Shown here: piece by piece, positions 38,627 to 47,472 of the stretch
Numbering within the stretch: position 1 is the stretch's first letter
Layout: each line of letters begins with the position of its first letter
Source of the DNA: Deltaproteobacteria bacterium
GTDB lineage: Bacteria; Desulfobacterota; Desulfobacteria; Desulfobacterales; ETH-SRB1
Length of the DNA stretch: 64,000 nt
Assembly (NCBI GenBank): GCA_030272815.1
Contig: JAJSZT010000009.1
Coordinates: 1 to 64,000, forward strand
Reading direction: 5' to 3'
Made by a program: the position numbers and the translations under genes
The notes under the pieces: generated by a model
What the model saw: the letters and a program-made list of their open reading frames with translations, nothing else
What the model was told of the DNA's origin: nothing
Database searches by the model: none

Positions 38627-39247
38627 ATGGAAACACTCCAGCAACTTATAACAATTCTGATACCACTCGTCATAATAATGGATCCCCTGGGCAATCTTCC
38701 ATTTTTTCTTCTTTTCACGGAGCAGAACACCCTCAATGAAAAACGGAAAATGGCCGGCTTTGCTTTATTGGCTGCCTGTCTTATTTTAATTTTTTTCAGT
38801 CTTACCGGCGATTTTGTATTGAGCTTTTTCAACATTGGCCTTCCAGCCTTTCAGATCGCAGGAGGTTTGATCTTTTTTATTTATGCCCTGCAGATGCTTC
38901 ATTTGATTCCAAGCGGAATTAAGACGACCCAGAAGGAAAAACAGGAAGGTATTGAAAAGTATAATGTAGCCATGGTGCCGCTTGCGACACCTATGCTTGC
39001 AGGTCCTGGCGCAATCACGGCTGTTCTGGTCTGGCAGCAGAATCCAGAAAACTCCGTCAGCAACGCCTTATTGTTTATAGCAATTATTACAGCCTGCCTT
39101 GTTATTTATTTTGTGTTTTATTTCGGAGAATGGATTCGGAAAATGCTGGGCGTTGGAGGTATTCGAGTAGTTATGCGCCTTATGGGGCTTTTGCTCGCAG
39201 TTCTTGCTGTGCAGTTTATGGTCAGCGGATTTCAGCAGCTTCGTTGA
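38627..39247 (+). CDS. MarC family (YhgN-like) inner-membrane protein
   Basis: 206 residues with six predicted membrane helices. The N-terminal IIMDPLGNLPFFLLFTE and the central VPLATPMLAGPGAITAVLV are the two signature segments of the MarC family. The biochemical function is unknown; links to antibiotic resistance proposed for E. coli MarC were not upheld, and some relatives behave as amino acid exporters. It is flanked by unrelated genes and appears to be monocistronic. Confidence 0.92.
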   Translation: METLQQLITILIPLVIIMDPLGNLPFFLLFTEQNTLNEKRKMAGFALLAACLILIFFSLTGDFVLSFFNIGLPAFQIAGGLIFFIYALQMLHLIPSGIKTTQKEKQEGIEKYNVAMVPLATPMLAGPGAITAVLVWQQNPENSVSNALLFIAIITACLVIYFVFYFGEWIRKMLGVGGIRVVMRLMGLLLAVLAVQFMVSGFQQLR

Positions 39248-39335
39248 GACCTTTAAACAGAAATTTACAAACTCGTAACGCTTTAACTTGTTAAAAACAT
39301 ATTCGCTTCAGCGGTCGGTTTGTTTCATAAAGGTG

Positions 39336-39734
39336 TTATTCAGGAAAGCGTCTGATATGTATAGTCTGGTTTTTGATCCACTGGTCGAATTTAGATCTTA
39401 AATATCGTTTAAAGTAATATCTGGTTACCGGAATAAGCAGCAGCAGTCCTGCAATGTCGGTGATGAACCCGGGGGTTAAAAGAACAATTCCAGCTAAAAA
39501 TATTATAAACGCGTCAATCAGATCTTCAGTTGGCGCTATTCCCTGCTGAAGGCTGGCTTTGATGCGCAGCATGGTTTGCAGACCCTGTATGCGGGCAAGG
39601 GTTGCTCCTGCAAAAGCAGTTATGATTACGACTAACACCGTGTTAAGCGCCCCTATTGAATAGCCGATTTTTATCAGCAGGTATATTTCAGCAACAGGTA
39701 TAAGTGTGAATGCAAGAAAAAGTTTGAGCAGCAT
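39336..39734 (-). CDS. fxsA: FxsA family membrane protein
   Basis: 132 residues. The start LAFTLIPVAEIYLLIKIG and the segment LARIQGL followed by GIVLLTPGFITDIAGLLLLIP match the FxsA family, a small inner-membrane protein with three to four helices; in E. coli overproduction relieves phage T7 exclusion by F. The polybasic C-terminus (YYFKRYLRSKFDQW) faces the cytoplasm. The role in this host is unknown. Confidence 0.9.
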   Translation of the reverse strand: MLLKLFLAFTLIPVAEIYLLIKIGYSIGALNTVLVVIITAFAGATLARIQGLQTMLRIKASLQQGIAPTEDLIDAFIIFLAGIVLLTPGFITDIAGLLLLIPVTRYYFKRYLRSKFDQWIKNQTIHIRRFPE

Positions 39735-39762
39735 AGTATAATCCTTTAAAATAACTTTATGA

Positions 39763-39925
39763 GTAACAATTTAGCCTTTTGAAAAAAAATCTGACAGGAT
39801 AACAGGATAAACAAGATTTGTAACCGTTCAAGTTTCAAGCCGTGAACGGCTACAATAATTTAAATCCTGAATATCTTGTAAATCCTGTCCAAAAAAATAA
39901 TATTTAAAAGCGCTAAAGTGTTACA
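39763..39925. repeat. ~160-bp inverted-repeat element upstream of formate dehydrogenase
   Basis: The ends (GTAACAATTTAGCCTTTTGA and the reverse complement of AAAAGCGCTAAAGTGTTAC) are inverted, as are the inner runs CTGACAGGATAACAGGAT and the CTTGTAAATCCTGTCC stretch. In the centre is CAAGTTTCAAGCCGTGAACG, shared with the elements at 15848 and 19161. The right end of 37 bases recurs inverted at 50831-50867 with one mismatch. No gene is seen in 39735-40054. Confidence 0.75.
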
Positions 39926-40054
39926 TTTATGAAAATATGAGCCTTATATGCAATTATGTCAAGTTTAATTCAGATTATGTAATAAATGAACATATGTGAC
40001 TTATTCGATTTTCTTGATTTATATATATAGTATGATAAAAAAAGAGACATATTT

Positions 40055-42079
40055 ATGCACAGGGTATTGACAACCTGCTGTTTCTGCGCATGCGGATGCA
40101 ATTTGTATCTTGAAGTCGAAAATGGAAAGATAGTCGGGGTGATTCCCAGCAGAGAGCACCCTGTTTCCCGCGGAAACCTGTGCGTCAAGGGATGGAACAG
40201 TTTTGAATTTGTTCTTCATAAAGAGCGCCTTCGCTTTCCATTGATTAGAAAAAACGGGCGTCTTGAAAGGGCTGAATGGAATGAGGCTCTTGATCTGATT
40301 GCGGCAAAATTGACTCATATCAGGGACAAGTACGGACCAGATGCCCTGGGTGTGCTTTCATCTGCCAAGTGCACAAATGAGGAAAATTATCTATTAATGA
40401 AATTTGCCAGGGCAGTGTTAAAGACAAATAATGTTGATCACTGCGCCCGGCTTTGCCATTCCTCAAGCGTCATAGGATTAAACAATGCCTTTGGTTCCGG
40501 CGCCATGACGAATTCTATAGCGGAACTGGCAGGCGCCGAGGTGATTTTGGTAACTGGTTCAAACACTACCGAACAACACCCCCAGATAGCGCGTTTTATA
40601 TTTGACGCCCTGGACAGAGGCGCCAAACTGATTGTTATAGATCCCCGCCGCATTCCATTGAGCAGATTCGCACATATTTATCTTCAGCCGCGTCTTGGCA
40701 CGGATGTACTCTGGCTGAAAGGGATGATGAAGATTATTTTTGAAGAAAAACTGTTTGATGATTCCTTTATAAGCATGCGTACAGAGAATTTCGATGCGTT
40801 CAGCAGGAATCTGGAGAATTTTGATCTCGATCATGTCGAGAAAGTCTGCGGTGTTTCTTTAGAAGGTCTCAGAAGGGCGGCCCGCATGTATGCCGGAGTT
40901 AAGCGCGCCATGATAATCTATTCAATGGGAATTACGCAGCATGTATCAGGGACGGATAATGTAGAATCCATAGCCAATCTGGCCATGCTGACCGGTCATG
41001 TTGAGCGGGAATTTACCGGTGTTGGACCTTTGCGCGGCCAGAATAATGTTCAGGGGGCATGCGATATGGGAGCATTGCCTGGAACTCTTTCGGGCTATCA
41101 GAATGTTGCTGACGAAGATATTAGAAAGAAATTTAAAAATTTGTGGAAGACAGAGCTTCCGACGTCAGCGGGGCTGACCAGTATTGAGATGCTTGATGGG
41201 AAGAGAATCCATGGCATGTTTGTCATGGGAGAAAATCCGGCCATGAGCCATCCCGATATTAACGAAATCAGAAAAGTTTTGAGCAGTATGGAATTCCTGG
41301 CAGTATCAGACATATTTCTGACTGAAACAGCGGAATATGCACATGTAGTATTGCCGGCAGCATCATTTGCTGAAAAAGATGGCACATTTACCAGTACTGA
41401 GCGCCGCATACAGAGGGTTCGCAAGGCGATTCAACCAGTCGGTTCCAGCAAACCTGACTGGCGAATCATATGTGAACTGTCCTCCCGAATGAATTATCCC
41501 ATGGAATATGAATCTCCGGCTGAAATCATGGAGGAGATCGCAATGCTGACACCTCTTTACGGGGGAGTATATTACGACAGGCTGGAAGACAATTGGGGCC
41601 TTTTCTGGCCCTGCCCGCAAAGAGAACATCCAGGGACTCCTTTCTTGCACAAGGGCTCTTTTGCAAGGGGGAAAGGGCATTTTGAATGCATTGATTATCG
41701 ACCTCCTGCAGAATTGCCTGACAGCGAATATCCCTTTTATCTTACTACAGGCAGAATGTACCAGCACTGGCATACTGGCAGTATGAGCATGAGAATTGTA
41801 ACGCTTGCAAGGGAAATGCCCGAGGGAATTATTGAGATTAATCCTGCTGATGCGAAAGGCCTCGGAGTAGAGAACAGTGAGCTTGTTCGTGTGGTTTCAA
41901 GACGAGGGGCGGTTAAAGTGAAAGTGTATATAACAGATGATGTGCCGGAAAGAACGCTTTTTATGCCATTTCACTTTAAGAAGTCACCTGCCAATATCCT
42001 TACCAATGCTGCGTTTGATCCAAAGGCAAAGATTCCGGAGTTTAAGGTTTGTGCGGTGAGAATAGAAAGGATAGAATAA
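40055..42079 (+). CDS. fdhA: Formate dehydrogenase catalytic subunit, cysteine (not selenocysteine) type
   Basis: 674 residues. The N-terminal CCFCACGCNL holds a [4Fe-4S] cluster and is followed by the molybdopterin oxidoreductase fold. The active-site region is NVDHCARLCHSSSV, where the metal ligand is Cys instead of Sec. LRGQNNVQGACDMG is the typical FDH segment, and the C-terminal domain (TGRMYQHWHTGSMSMR) closes over the cofactor. There is no Tat signal, so the enzyme is cytoplasmic and oxidises formate (or reduces CO2). The stop overlaps the start of the Fe-S subunit (TAATG). Partners indicate NAD(P) as the electron acceptor. Confidence 0.92.
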   Translation: MHRVLTTCCFCACGCNLYLEVENGKIVGVIPSREHPVSRGNLCVKGWNSFEFVLHKERLRFPLIRKNGRLERAEWNEALDLIAAKLTHIRDKYGPDALGVLSSAKCTNEENYLLMKFARAVLKTNNVDHCARLCHSSSVIGLNNAFGSGAMTNSIAELAGAEVILVTGSNTTEQHPQIARFIFDALDRGAKLIVIDPRRIPLSRFAHIYLQPRLGTDVLWLKGMMKIIFEEKLFDDSFISMRTENFDAFSRNLENFDLDHVEKVCGVSLEGLRRAARMYAGVKRAMIIYSMGITQHVSGTDNVESIANLAMLTGHVEREFTGVGPLRGQNNVQGACDMGALPGTLSGYQNVADEDIRKKFKNLWKTELPTSAGLTSIEMLDGKRIHGMFVMGENPAMSHPDINEIRKVLSSMEFLAVSDIFLTETAEYAHVVLPAASFAEKDGTFTSTERRIQRVRKAIQPVGSSKPDWRIICELSSRMNYPMEYESPAEIMEEIAMLTPLYGGVYYDRLEDNWGLFWPCPQREHPGTPFLHKGSFARGKGHFECIDYRPPAELPDSEYPFYLTTGRMYQHWHTGSMSMRIVTLAREMPEGIIEINPADAKGLGVENSELVRVVSRRGAVKVKVYITDDVPERTLFMPFHFKKSPANILTNAAFDPKAKIPEFKVCAVRIERIE

Positions 42080-43347
42080 TGGTAGACAGGCTTATTTTAA
42101 ATAAAGAACATCTAAAAAGTTTTTTGCGCAAGATCGGTAAAAAACATGAACTGATCGCACCTGTTAAAAACACCAGCGGAGATACACTTCTCGAGGTTAT
42201 CCATTCTGTGGATGAAGTTACTCTTGATCTTAAAACCAAGCCTGTAATGCCTCCCAAAAATTTCTTTTTACCACGCAGTGAGACCTTATTCAAATACCAG
42301 CGTAAAGGCGGGGAGTACAGGTTTGATGAGATGCTGGACGATACTCCAAGAATCTTATTCGGCTTACGTTCCTGCGATCTTTGGGGAATTCTTTTTCTGG
42401 ATATGATATTTCAGGAAAACTTCAAAGACCGGTATTATTTGAACAGAAGAATTAATACTGTCCTGATCAATATCGGATGTAATGAGCCCATGAAGAACTG
42501 TTTCTGCAGAAGCACAAAAAGCGGTCCTTTTTTGACACACGGATATGATCTGCAGCTTACGGATTTAGGAGACAGATTTTTTGTAGAAGTCGGGCGACCC
42601 AGGGGCAGGGAGCTTGTTGAAGAATGGAACTATTTTTTTTCTCCTGCGACTGAAAAAGACAGAGAACATCAATATGAGATGATTCTTGAGGCCGAGAGCA
42701 GATTTCATCAGATTGTTGATATGGATACGGCCGTATCCCGTCTTATGAATGACGAGGTGGACGAAACGCTCTGGGAAGAGCTGGGCAACCGGTGTCAGAA
42801 CTGTGGCGGGTGCGCATATGTGTGTCCCACGTGTTATTGTTTTAATATTGTGGATATACCTGTTTCTGAGACTGAAGGAGAAAGAAAAAGGATACAGGAT
42901 TCATGTACATTCAGCGGATTTACCAGACTTGCGGGCGGTTATAATCCAAGGCATGAGAGGAAACGCCGGATTCGCAGACGTTTTTATCATAAACTTTATT
43001 ATGACAGCAAGAAACACCGCCGGCCAAGTTGCGTGGGATGCGGACGCTGCGTAGAAATATGTTTTGGCCGGGTTGACATGATCAATTTTATAAAAATGAT
43101 TTGTGAGCATAAGGAGAAGAAATTAAGAGAGGATTCTTTAAGGCTGGGAGAGATACTTGTTGAAGCCGGGTTATTGAGCAGAGAGGAACTGAAGAAGGCA
43201 CTTGAAAAGCAGGCCGGCACTGGCGAATCCCTTGGAGAACATCTGATAAATGAAGGAATAATAACAGGAGAGGGGGTGGCATGCGCTCTTGGATATCAGC
43301 TTAAGATTCCTGAAGATGCAGGAACAGGAGGCAGTGGTGGAAAATAG
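42079..43347 (+). CDS. Formate dehydrogenase Fe-S subunit (FlxB/AsrA-like) fused to a C-terminal MshEN domain
   Basis: 422 residues. Residues 1-340 match the FlxB-type subunit: GLRSCDLWGI, the Cys cluster CNEPMKNCFCRSTKSGPF, CQNCGGCAYVCPTCYCF (about 240) and CVGCGRCVEICFGRVD (about 320). After a basic linker, residues 355-407 form two 24-residue units: RLGEILVEAGLLS... and SLGEHLINEGIIT..., each with LG near the start, a G followed by two aliphatics and an ending L..Q, separated by 5 residues. This is the pattern of the MshEN (T2SSE N-terminal) domain that binds cyclic di-GMP. In the second unit the leading Arg is Ser. Such a fusion on an electron-transfer subunit is unusual. Translation is coupled to fdhA. 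Confidence 0.85.
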   Translation: MVDRLILNKEHLKSFLRKIGKKHELIAPVKNTSGDTLLEVIHSVDEVTLDLKTKPVMPPKNFFLPRSETLFKYQRKGGEYRFDEMLDDTPRILFGLRSCDLWGILFLDMIFQENFKDRYYLNRRINTVLINIGCNEPMKNCFCRSTKSGPFLTHGYDLQLTDLGDRFFVEVGRPRGRELVEEWNYFFSPATEKDREHQYEMILEAESRFHQIVDMDTAVSRLMNDEVDETLWEELGNRCQNCGGCAYVCPTCYCFNIVDIPVSETEGERKRIQDSCTFSGFTRLAGGYNPRHERKRRIRRRFYHKLYYDSKKHRRPSCVGCGRCVEICFGRVDMINFIKMICEHKEKKLREDSLRLGEILVEAGLLSREELKKALEKQAGTGESLGEHLINEGIITGEGVACALGYQLKIPEDAGTGGSGGK

Positions 43348-44200
43348 GGCTCAGATATTAATGCGAAAAATGGTAGCAAATGTATATTTGCCGCATGCTG
43401 TCAAAATCAAAGAGATAAAAGATGAAACCGCTGATATAAAGACATTTACACTTTACTTTAAAGAAGAAGAATTGCGAAATAAATTTACATTCAGGCCTGG
43501 TCAGTTTGTTCTGGTTTCTGTATTTAATTGCGGAGAAGCTCCCTTTTCCATAAGTTCATCTCCGGAAGTTGCCGGAGAGTTTCAGTTGAGCATTAAGAAG
43601 GCAGGACTTTTGACAGGTGAGATAGATCGCTGCAAAGAAGGGGACGAGATCTGCGTGCGCGGACCTTATGGCAATGGTTTTCCTTTAGAACAGCTTTACG
43701 GCAAAAATCTTTTATTTGTCGGAGGGGGAATAGGGCTTGCACCGCTGCGGTCTTTAATCCAGTATGTTTTTGCAAAAAAATCTGATTTTGGCACAATAAC
43801 CATACTTTACGGAGCAAGAACACCCGAAGATATTGTCTTTAAAGAAGATTTAGACAATTGGAGCAGAGAAAACGATGCAGAAGTCCTGATTACCGTGGAC
43901 AAAGGCAGCCCGGAGTGGAAGGGGAACACAGGACCTGTAACACATTTATGGGAAAAAATGGAAATATCTCCTTTAAACACAAAGGTTGTAATCTGCGGTC
44001 CTCCGGCAATGATTCCCTATGTGGTTTTTGACTTGCTCAAGATGGATTTTACTGAAGAAGATATTATCTCCACACTTGAAAGAAATATGAAATGCGGGGT
44101 GGGCAAGTGCGGTCATTGTACTCTGGGTAGCAAGTTTGCCTGTATTGACGGCCCTGTTTTTACGTATAAGGAGATGAAAGAAATTCCTTTTTTGATTTAA
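43337..44200 (+). CDS. FAD/NAD(P)-binding oxidoreductase subunit of the formate dehydrogenase (FlxA-like)
   Basis: About 287 residues from a GTG at 43337 that has AGGAGG 5 bases upstream and overlaps the preceding stop; ATGs at 43316 and 43361 are alternatives. The FAD domain has FRPGQFVLVSV, the NAD domain has LLFVGGGIGLAPLRSL and VVICGPPAM, and the C-terminus has CGVGKCGHCTLGSKFAC, a [2Fe-2S] site with the same C-x4-C-x2-C-x7-C spacing as the subunit at 18298. It would move electrons between the Fe-S subunit and NAD(P). The pair is paralogous to flxA/flxB. Confidence 0.88.
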   Translation: MENRAQILMRKMVANVYLPHAVKIKEIKDETADIKTFTLYFKEEELRNKFTFRPGQFVLVSVFNCGEAPFSISSSPEVAGEFQLSIKKAGLLTGEIDRCKEGDEICVRGPYGNGFPLEQLYGKNLLFVGGGIGLAPLRSLIQYVFAKKSDFGTITILYGARTPEDIVFKEDLDNWSRENDAEVLITVDKGSPEWKGNTGPVTHLWEKMEISPLNTKVVICGPPAMIPYVVFDLLKMDFTEEDIISTLERNMKCGVGKCGHCTLGSKFACIDGPVFTYKEMKEIPFLI

Positions 44201-44222
44201 TGTTCAGGGTTGAGGCTCAATA

Positions 44223-44261
44223 TTCATTAAAAAACCGTGAACCGTGAACTGTGAACTGTTA
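44223..44261 (+). repeat. GTGAACCGTGAACTGTGAAC repeat
   Basis: Runs of GTGAAC separated by CC or TG, preceded by TTCATT and an A run. The inverse copy is at 21294-21326. Confidence 0.75.
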
Positions 44262-44276
44262 CAGACAGAGGTATTT

Positions 44277-45284
44277 ATGGAAAAATCTATATCACAAGAG
44301 ACTCTTCACCAAATGGTTGCGCGATGGGCATCATCTCGCCCGGAGAATTATCGGTTTAAAATTTATACAGACACCTCAGATTTTTTTCGTGTAGAATATG
44401 GAAGTGTGGTTGTTCTTAATGAAAGGCCATTTCTAATTCTGCATAATGCAAAGGAAGGACGTTTCGGGCTTGATGATGAGGAAAAATTTTGGGTGAAGCG
44501 GTCAATTGACTTGACTGATGGGAGCAGGAAGATCTTAAAGCTTGTTTTTCATGAAAAGTTTATGGCTAATATTGCGGGCATTGATTTTGAGTGCTTTAGA
44601 AGCCCCAGAAAAGAGGCGCGCATTTTAAAACTGGTAACTGGTCATAAAAGCTTCATGCAGGGATATGCGGTAGAGGATGAAAAGGGAAATATTGTTAGAA
44701 TATTAGACATAATTAATGGAAAAACTATCCATGATTATGTGCAAAATTTAATGCCCGATCATAAGACCTATTTTTATGAGCGGTTTCCGGACATTTTAAG
44801 TAAATATATTGAGTGTATTAAGGCTATTAAATTTCTACATGAAAATGGTGAGAAACACGGTGATATTCGTAGAGATCATATTTTAATTGACAGGCACAGC
44901 GTAGATTTTCGCTGGATAGATTTTGACTATAATTACCGCCAGAGAGAGAATATATATGGTTATGATCTCTTTGGTCTGGGTAATATTTTGATATTTCTGA
45001 CAGGAATGGGCGACGTAATGATGACTGACCTTAAGAAACAAAACCATCCTGCTTTAAGTTTACTGACAGATGATGATGTTAATATTGTTTTTCACAATCG
45101 TGTGGCAAATTTAAAAAAGGTTTATCCCTATATACCTAAAACCCTTAACAGGGTGCTCATGCATTTTTCAAGTGGCGCCAACTGGTTCTATGATGATACC
45201 AAGCAGTTGCTGGAGGATTTAGAAGAGTTTACGTGCTCAATTAATAATACATTGCCAAAAACTTGCAAGGAGGAAAAAGCATGA
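44277..45284 (+). CDS. Protein-kinase-like protein
   Basis: 335 residues from the ATG at 44277 (AGAGG upstream). The C-terminal half has the catalytic loop HGDIRRDHILID and RWIDFDYNYRQ, corresponding to HRD...N and DFG of protein kinases in altered form (HGD with His in place of the usual Asn, and DFD). FLHENGEKHGD precedes it. The N-terminal part (KILKLVFHEKF) may give the ATP-binding Lys but has no clear glycine loop. It could be an active atypical kinase or a pseudokinase. Its stop overlaps the uspA start (ATGA), so the two are coupled and follow the formate dehydrogenase genes. Confidence 0.7.
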   Translation: MEKSISQETLHQMVARWASSRPENYRFKIYTDTSDFFRVEYGSVVVLNERPFLILHNAKEGRFGLDDEEKFWVKRSIDLTDGSRKILKLVFHEKFMANIAGIDFECFRSPRKEARILKLVTGHKSFMQGYAVEDEKGNIVRILDIINGKTIHDYVQNLMPDHKTYFYERFPDILSKYIECIKAIKFLHENGEKHGDIRRDHILIDRHSVDFRWIDFDYNYRQRENIYGYDLFGLGNILIFLTGMGDVMMTDLKKQNHPALSLLTDDDVNIVFHNRVANLKKVYPYIPKTLNRVLMHFSSGANWFYDDTKQLLEDLEEFTCSINNTLPKTCKEEKA

Positions 45285-45748
45285 ATAAAGAGCTTGTTTT
45301 TAATAAGAACATTCTTATTGCAGTTGATGAGTCAGAGAATGCCCGTCGTGCGGTTTTATATGTGGCTCAACTTCTGGAAGGCGCAGAGGGCTTCAGTGTT
45401 ACTATCCTGCATGTAATTAATGAACCGGAAGAAGATTACTTTCCTACAACAGATGAAAAGGAGAAATGGCTCAGCCAGTATAAAAAGAAAGTTGATAAAA
45501 TGCTTGAAGACTATCGTCAGATATTAATACAGCGAGGTTTTGATCGGAGCGCGGTTTCGGTTCGCTCTACCTTGCGCTACTGTCCATCCATGGCACAATG
45601 TATTCTGGAAGAAAGAGATGAGACAGAATACAGCACCGTAGTCGTTGGAAGACAAGGGCTTTCACGAAGCGAGGAATTCCTCTTTGGCAGTGTCTCCAGC
45701 AAGATCGTTAACTATGCGCGGAACTGTACGGTCTGGGTGGTTGAATAA
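45281..45748 (+). CDS. Universal stress protein (UspA family)
   Basis: 155 residues starting at the ATG at 45281, which overlaps the kinase-like stop and has AGGAGG upstream. The N-terminus NILIAVDESENARRAVLYVAQ and the C-terminal VVVGRQGLSRSEEFLFGSVSSKIVNYA (G-2x-G-9x-G-S/T type) are the ATP-binding class of UspA. It is translated with a kinase-like protein, so it may be its target or partner. The following cotransporter begins 1-2 bases after its stop. Confidence 0.92.
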   Translation: MNKELVFNKNILIAVDESENARRAVLYVAQLLEGAEGFSVTILHVINEPEEDYFPTTDEKEKWLSQYKKKVDKMLEDYRQILIQRGFDRSAVSVRSTLRYCPSMAQCILEERDETEYSTVVVGRQGLSRSEEFLFGSVSSKIVNYARNCTVWVVE

Positions 45749-45749
45749 A

Positions 45750-47381
45750 TTGACGGAATTAGGATTGCTCAACATAGTGTTCTCAATATTTGGAGGGCTT
45801 GCGCTGTTTTTATATGCAATAAAGCAGCTCAGCAATTCGCTTAAAAAGAGTGCCAGTTCTATTCTTTACAGAATGATAAACAAATTAACGGACAATCCTG
45901 TAAAAGGGATGATAGCTGGAACCCTGACAACATTTACCGTTCAATCTTCAAGCATTACAGTAATAACTCTGTTAGGCCTTGTAAACAGCGGGATATTAAG
46001 ATTCGACAATGCTCTGAACGTAATGCTCGGAAGCGAGATAGGAACAACTATAACAGCGCAGATAGTAGCTGTTAAGGTCGGAAATTTATTTCTGCCAATA
46101 ATGGCTGTGGGGTTTTTTCTGCGTTATTTTACAAAAAATACAAAGCTAAAAAGAACAGGCGAGGTGGTTTTCAGCTTTGGGTTAATATTTTTGGCAATGC
46201 ACTTAATGATTGAAGGAGTAAAACCGCTAAAAGACATACCTGAATTCATTAATACTTTAAAAACATTCGGGAACATACCGATACTTGGAATAATATGGGG
46301 AGCGGTATTTACAGCAATTATACAATCCAGTTCTGCAACGACATGCCTGATAATAGCAATGGGAATTGACGGCGCAATCAACCTGAAATCAGCAATAGCC
46401 TTAATATTTGGAGCTAATCTCGGGACATGTGCCCTTGAGCTCATTGCAGCTATTTCAACATCACCTGCAACAAAGAGGACTGCTTTATCGCAGGTAATGA
46501 TAAATATAATTAGTATAATGATTTTTTATCCATTTATTTCCCAGTTTACTGACGTGGTTTTGCAAACTTCGACAAGTCTGGCAAGGCAAATAGCAAATGC
46601 ACATACAATATTCAATGTCGCAGGATCGCTTATAATACTAATAATATTGAAACCGTTCAAAAAACTCATTACAATAATAATTCCGGAGGATACGAAGACA
46701 CAGAAGCCCGAAACAATGATATTCGAAAATCGACTGCTTAACTTGCCATATTTTGCGATAGAACACGTTAAAAACAAGGTAAACACATTGGCAGACATAA
46801 CAATGAGCATGATAAATCATTCAACAAAAGCATTCTTTGAACAAAAAGATGAGAGTGCGGATCAAGTATTCAAGCGGGAAGAAATAGTGGACGAGTTAAC
46901 AATAAGGTGCCTTGATTACCTTCAAAATATAAAGAAACATCAGCTTGATATTAAAGCTGAAAAAATTAAACAAAACCTGCTTGATGCAACAATTGATATA
47001 GAAAGGGTAGCGGATCAGTGTGTAAATATTGCTGGATTTGCAAAGCAAAAAGTCAAATTTACAGAGAAACAGGAACAGAGGCTGAGAGAAGTATTTATGC
47101 TAACAAGAAAAACATTCATGCATGCTGTAGAAACGCTGAAAAAGCCCAGCAAAAGCAATTGTGAAATGACATTTAAGCTGGAAAATGAACTTGACTACAA
47201 GGAAAAACAGACAAGGGAACAATACCTGAAAGAAACAAAACAAGAAACACAGGACTCAGTTCACAACTATATCTATGTGGAAACCCTGAGAAATTTAGAG
47301 AGAATAGGGGACCACGCCGATAATATAGCAGGATATTACTACCAGGCAAAATATAAAGATTATCATTTGCTTCAGGTATAA
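45750..47381 (+). CDS. Na/Pi cotransporter family protein with C-terminal PhoU-like domain
   Basis: About 543 residues from a TTG at 45750, chosen because GGTGG lies 9 bases upstream and the gene should start after uspA; longer starts run inside uspA. Two repeats of the transporter core carry QSSS: FTVQSSSITVITLL and FTAIIQSSSATTCLI, with GANLGTC. The C-terminal ~190 residues are helical and PhoU-like (ATIDIERVADQCVNI, LRNLERIGDHADNIAG). It should import phosphate with Na+, regulated by its own PhoU domain. It closes the fdh-kinase-usp operon. Confidence 0.88.
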   Translation: MTELGLLNIVFSIFGGLALFLYAIKQLSNSLKKSASSILYRMINKLTDNPVKGMIAGTLTTFTVQSSSITVITLLGLVNSGILRFDNALNVMLGSEIGTTITAQIVAVKVGNLFLPIMAVGFFLRYFTKNTKLKRTGEVVFSFGLIFLAMHLMIEGVKPLKDIPEFINTLKTFGNIPILGIIWGAVFTAIIQSSSATTCLIIAMGIDGAINLKSAIALIFGANLGTCALELIAAISTSPATKRTALSQVMINIISIMIFYPFISQFTDVVLQTSTSLARQIANAHTIFNVAGSLIILIILKPFKKLITIIIPEDTKTQKPETMIFENRLLNLPYFAIEHVKNKVNTLADITMSMINHSTKAFFEQKDESADQVFKREEIVDELTIRCLDYLQNIKKHQLDIKAEKIKQNLLDATIDIERVADQCVNIAGFAKQKVKFTEKQEQRLREVFMLTRKTFMHAVETLKKPSKSNCEMTFKLENELDYKEKQTREQYLKETKQETQDSVHNYIYVETLRNLERIGDHADNIAGYYYQAKYKDYHLLQV

Positions 47382-47472
47382 TACAAACAGTTTCCTGTTT
47401 TGAATTCGATTACACCTGAAGCTCACCCGCAGCCGGTTAATGTTACATAAAAATGAGTTTGTAAATTTCTGA

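Noticed and set aside
40055-42079. Selenocysteine in the formate dehydrogenase
   Set aside because: The active-site position is encoded by a Cys codon with no in-frame TGA in the region.
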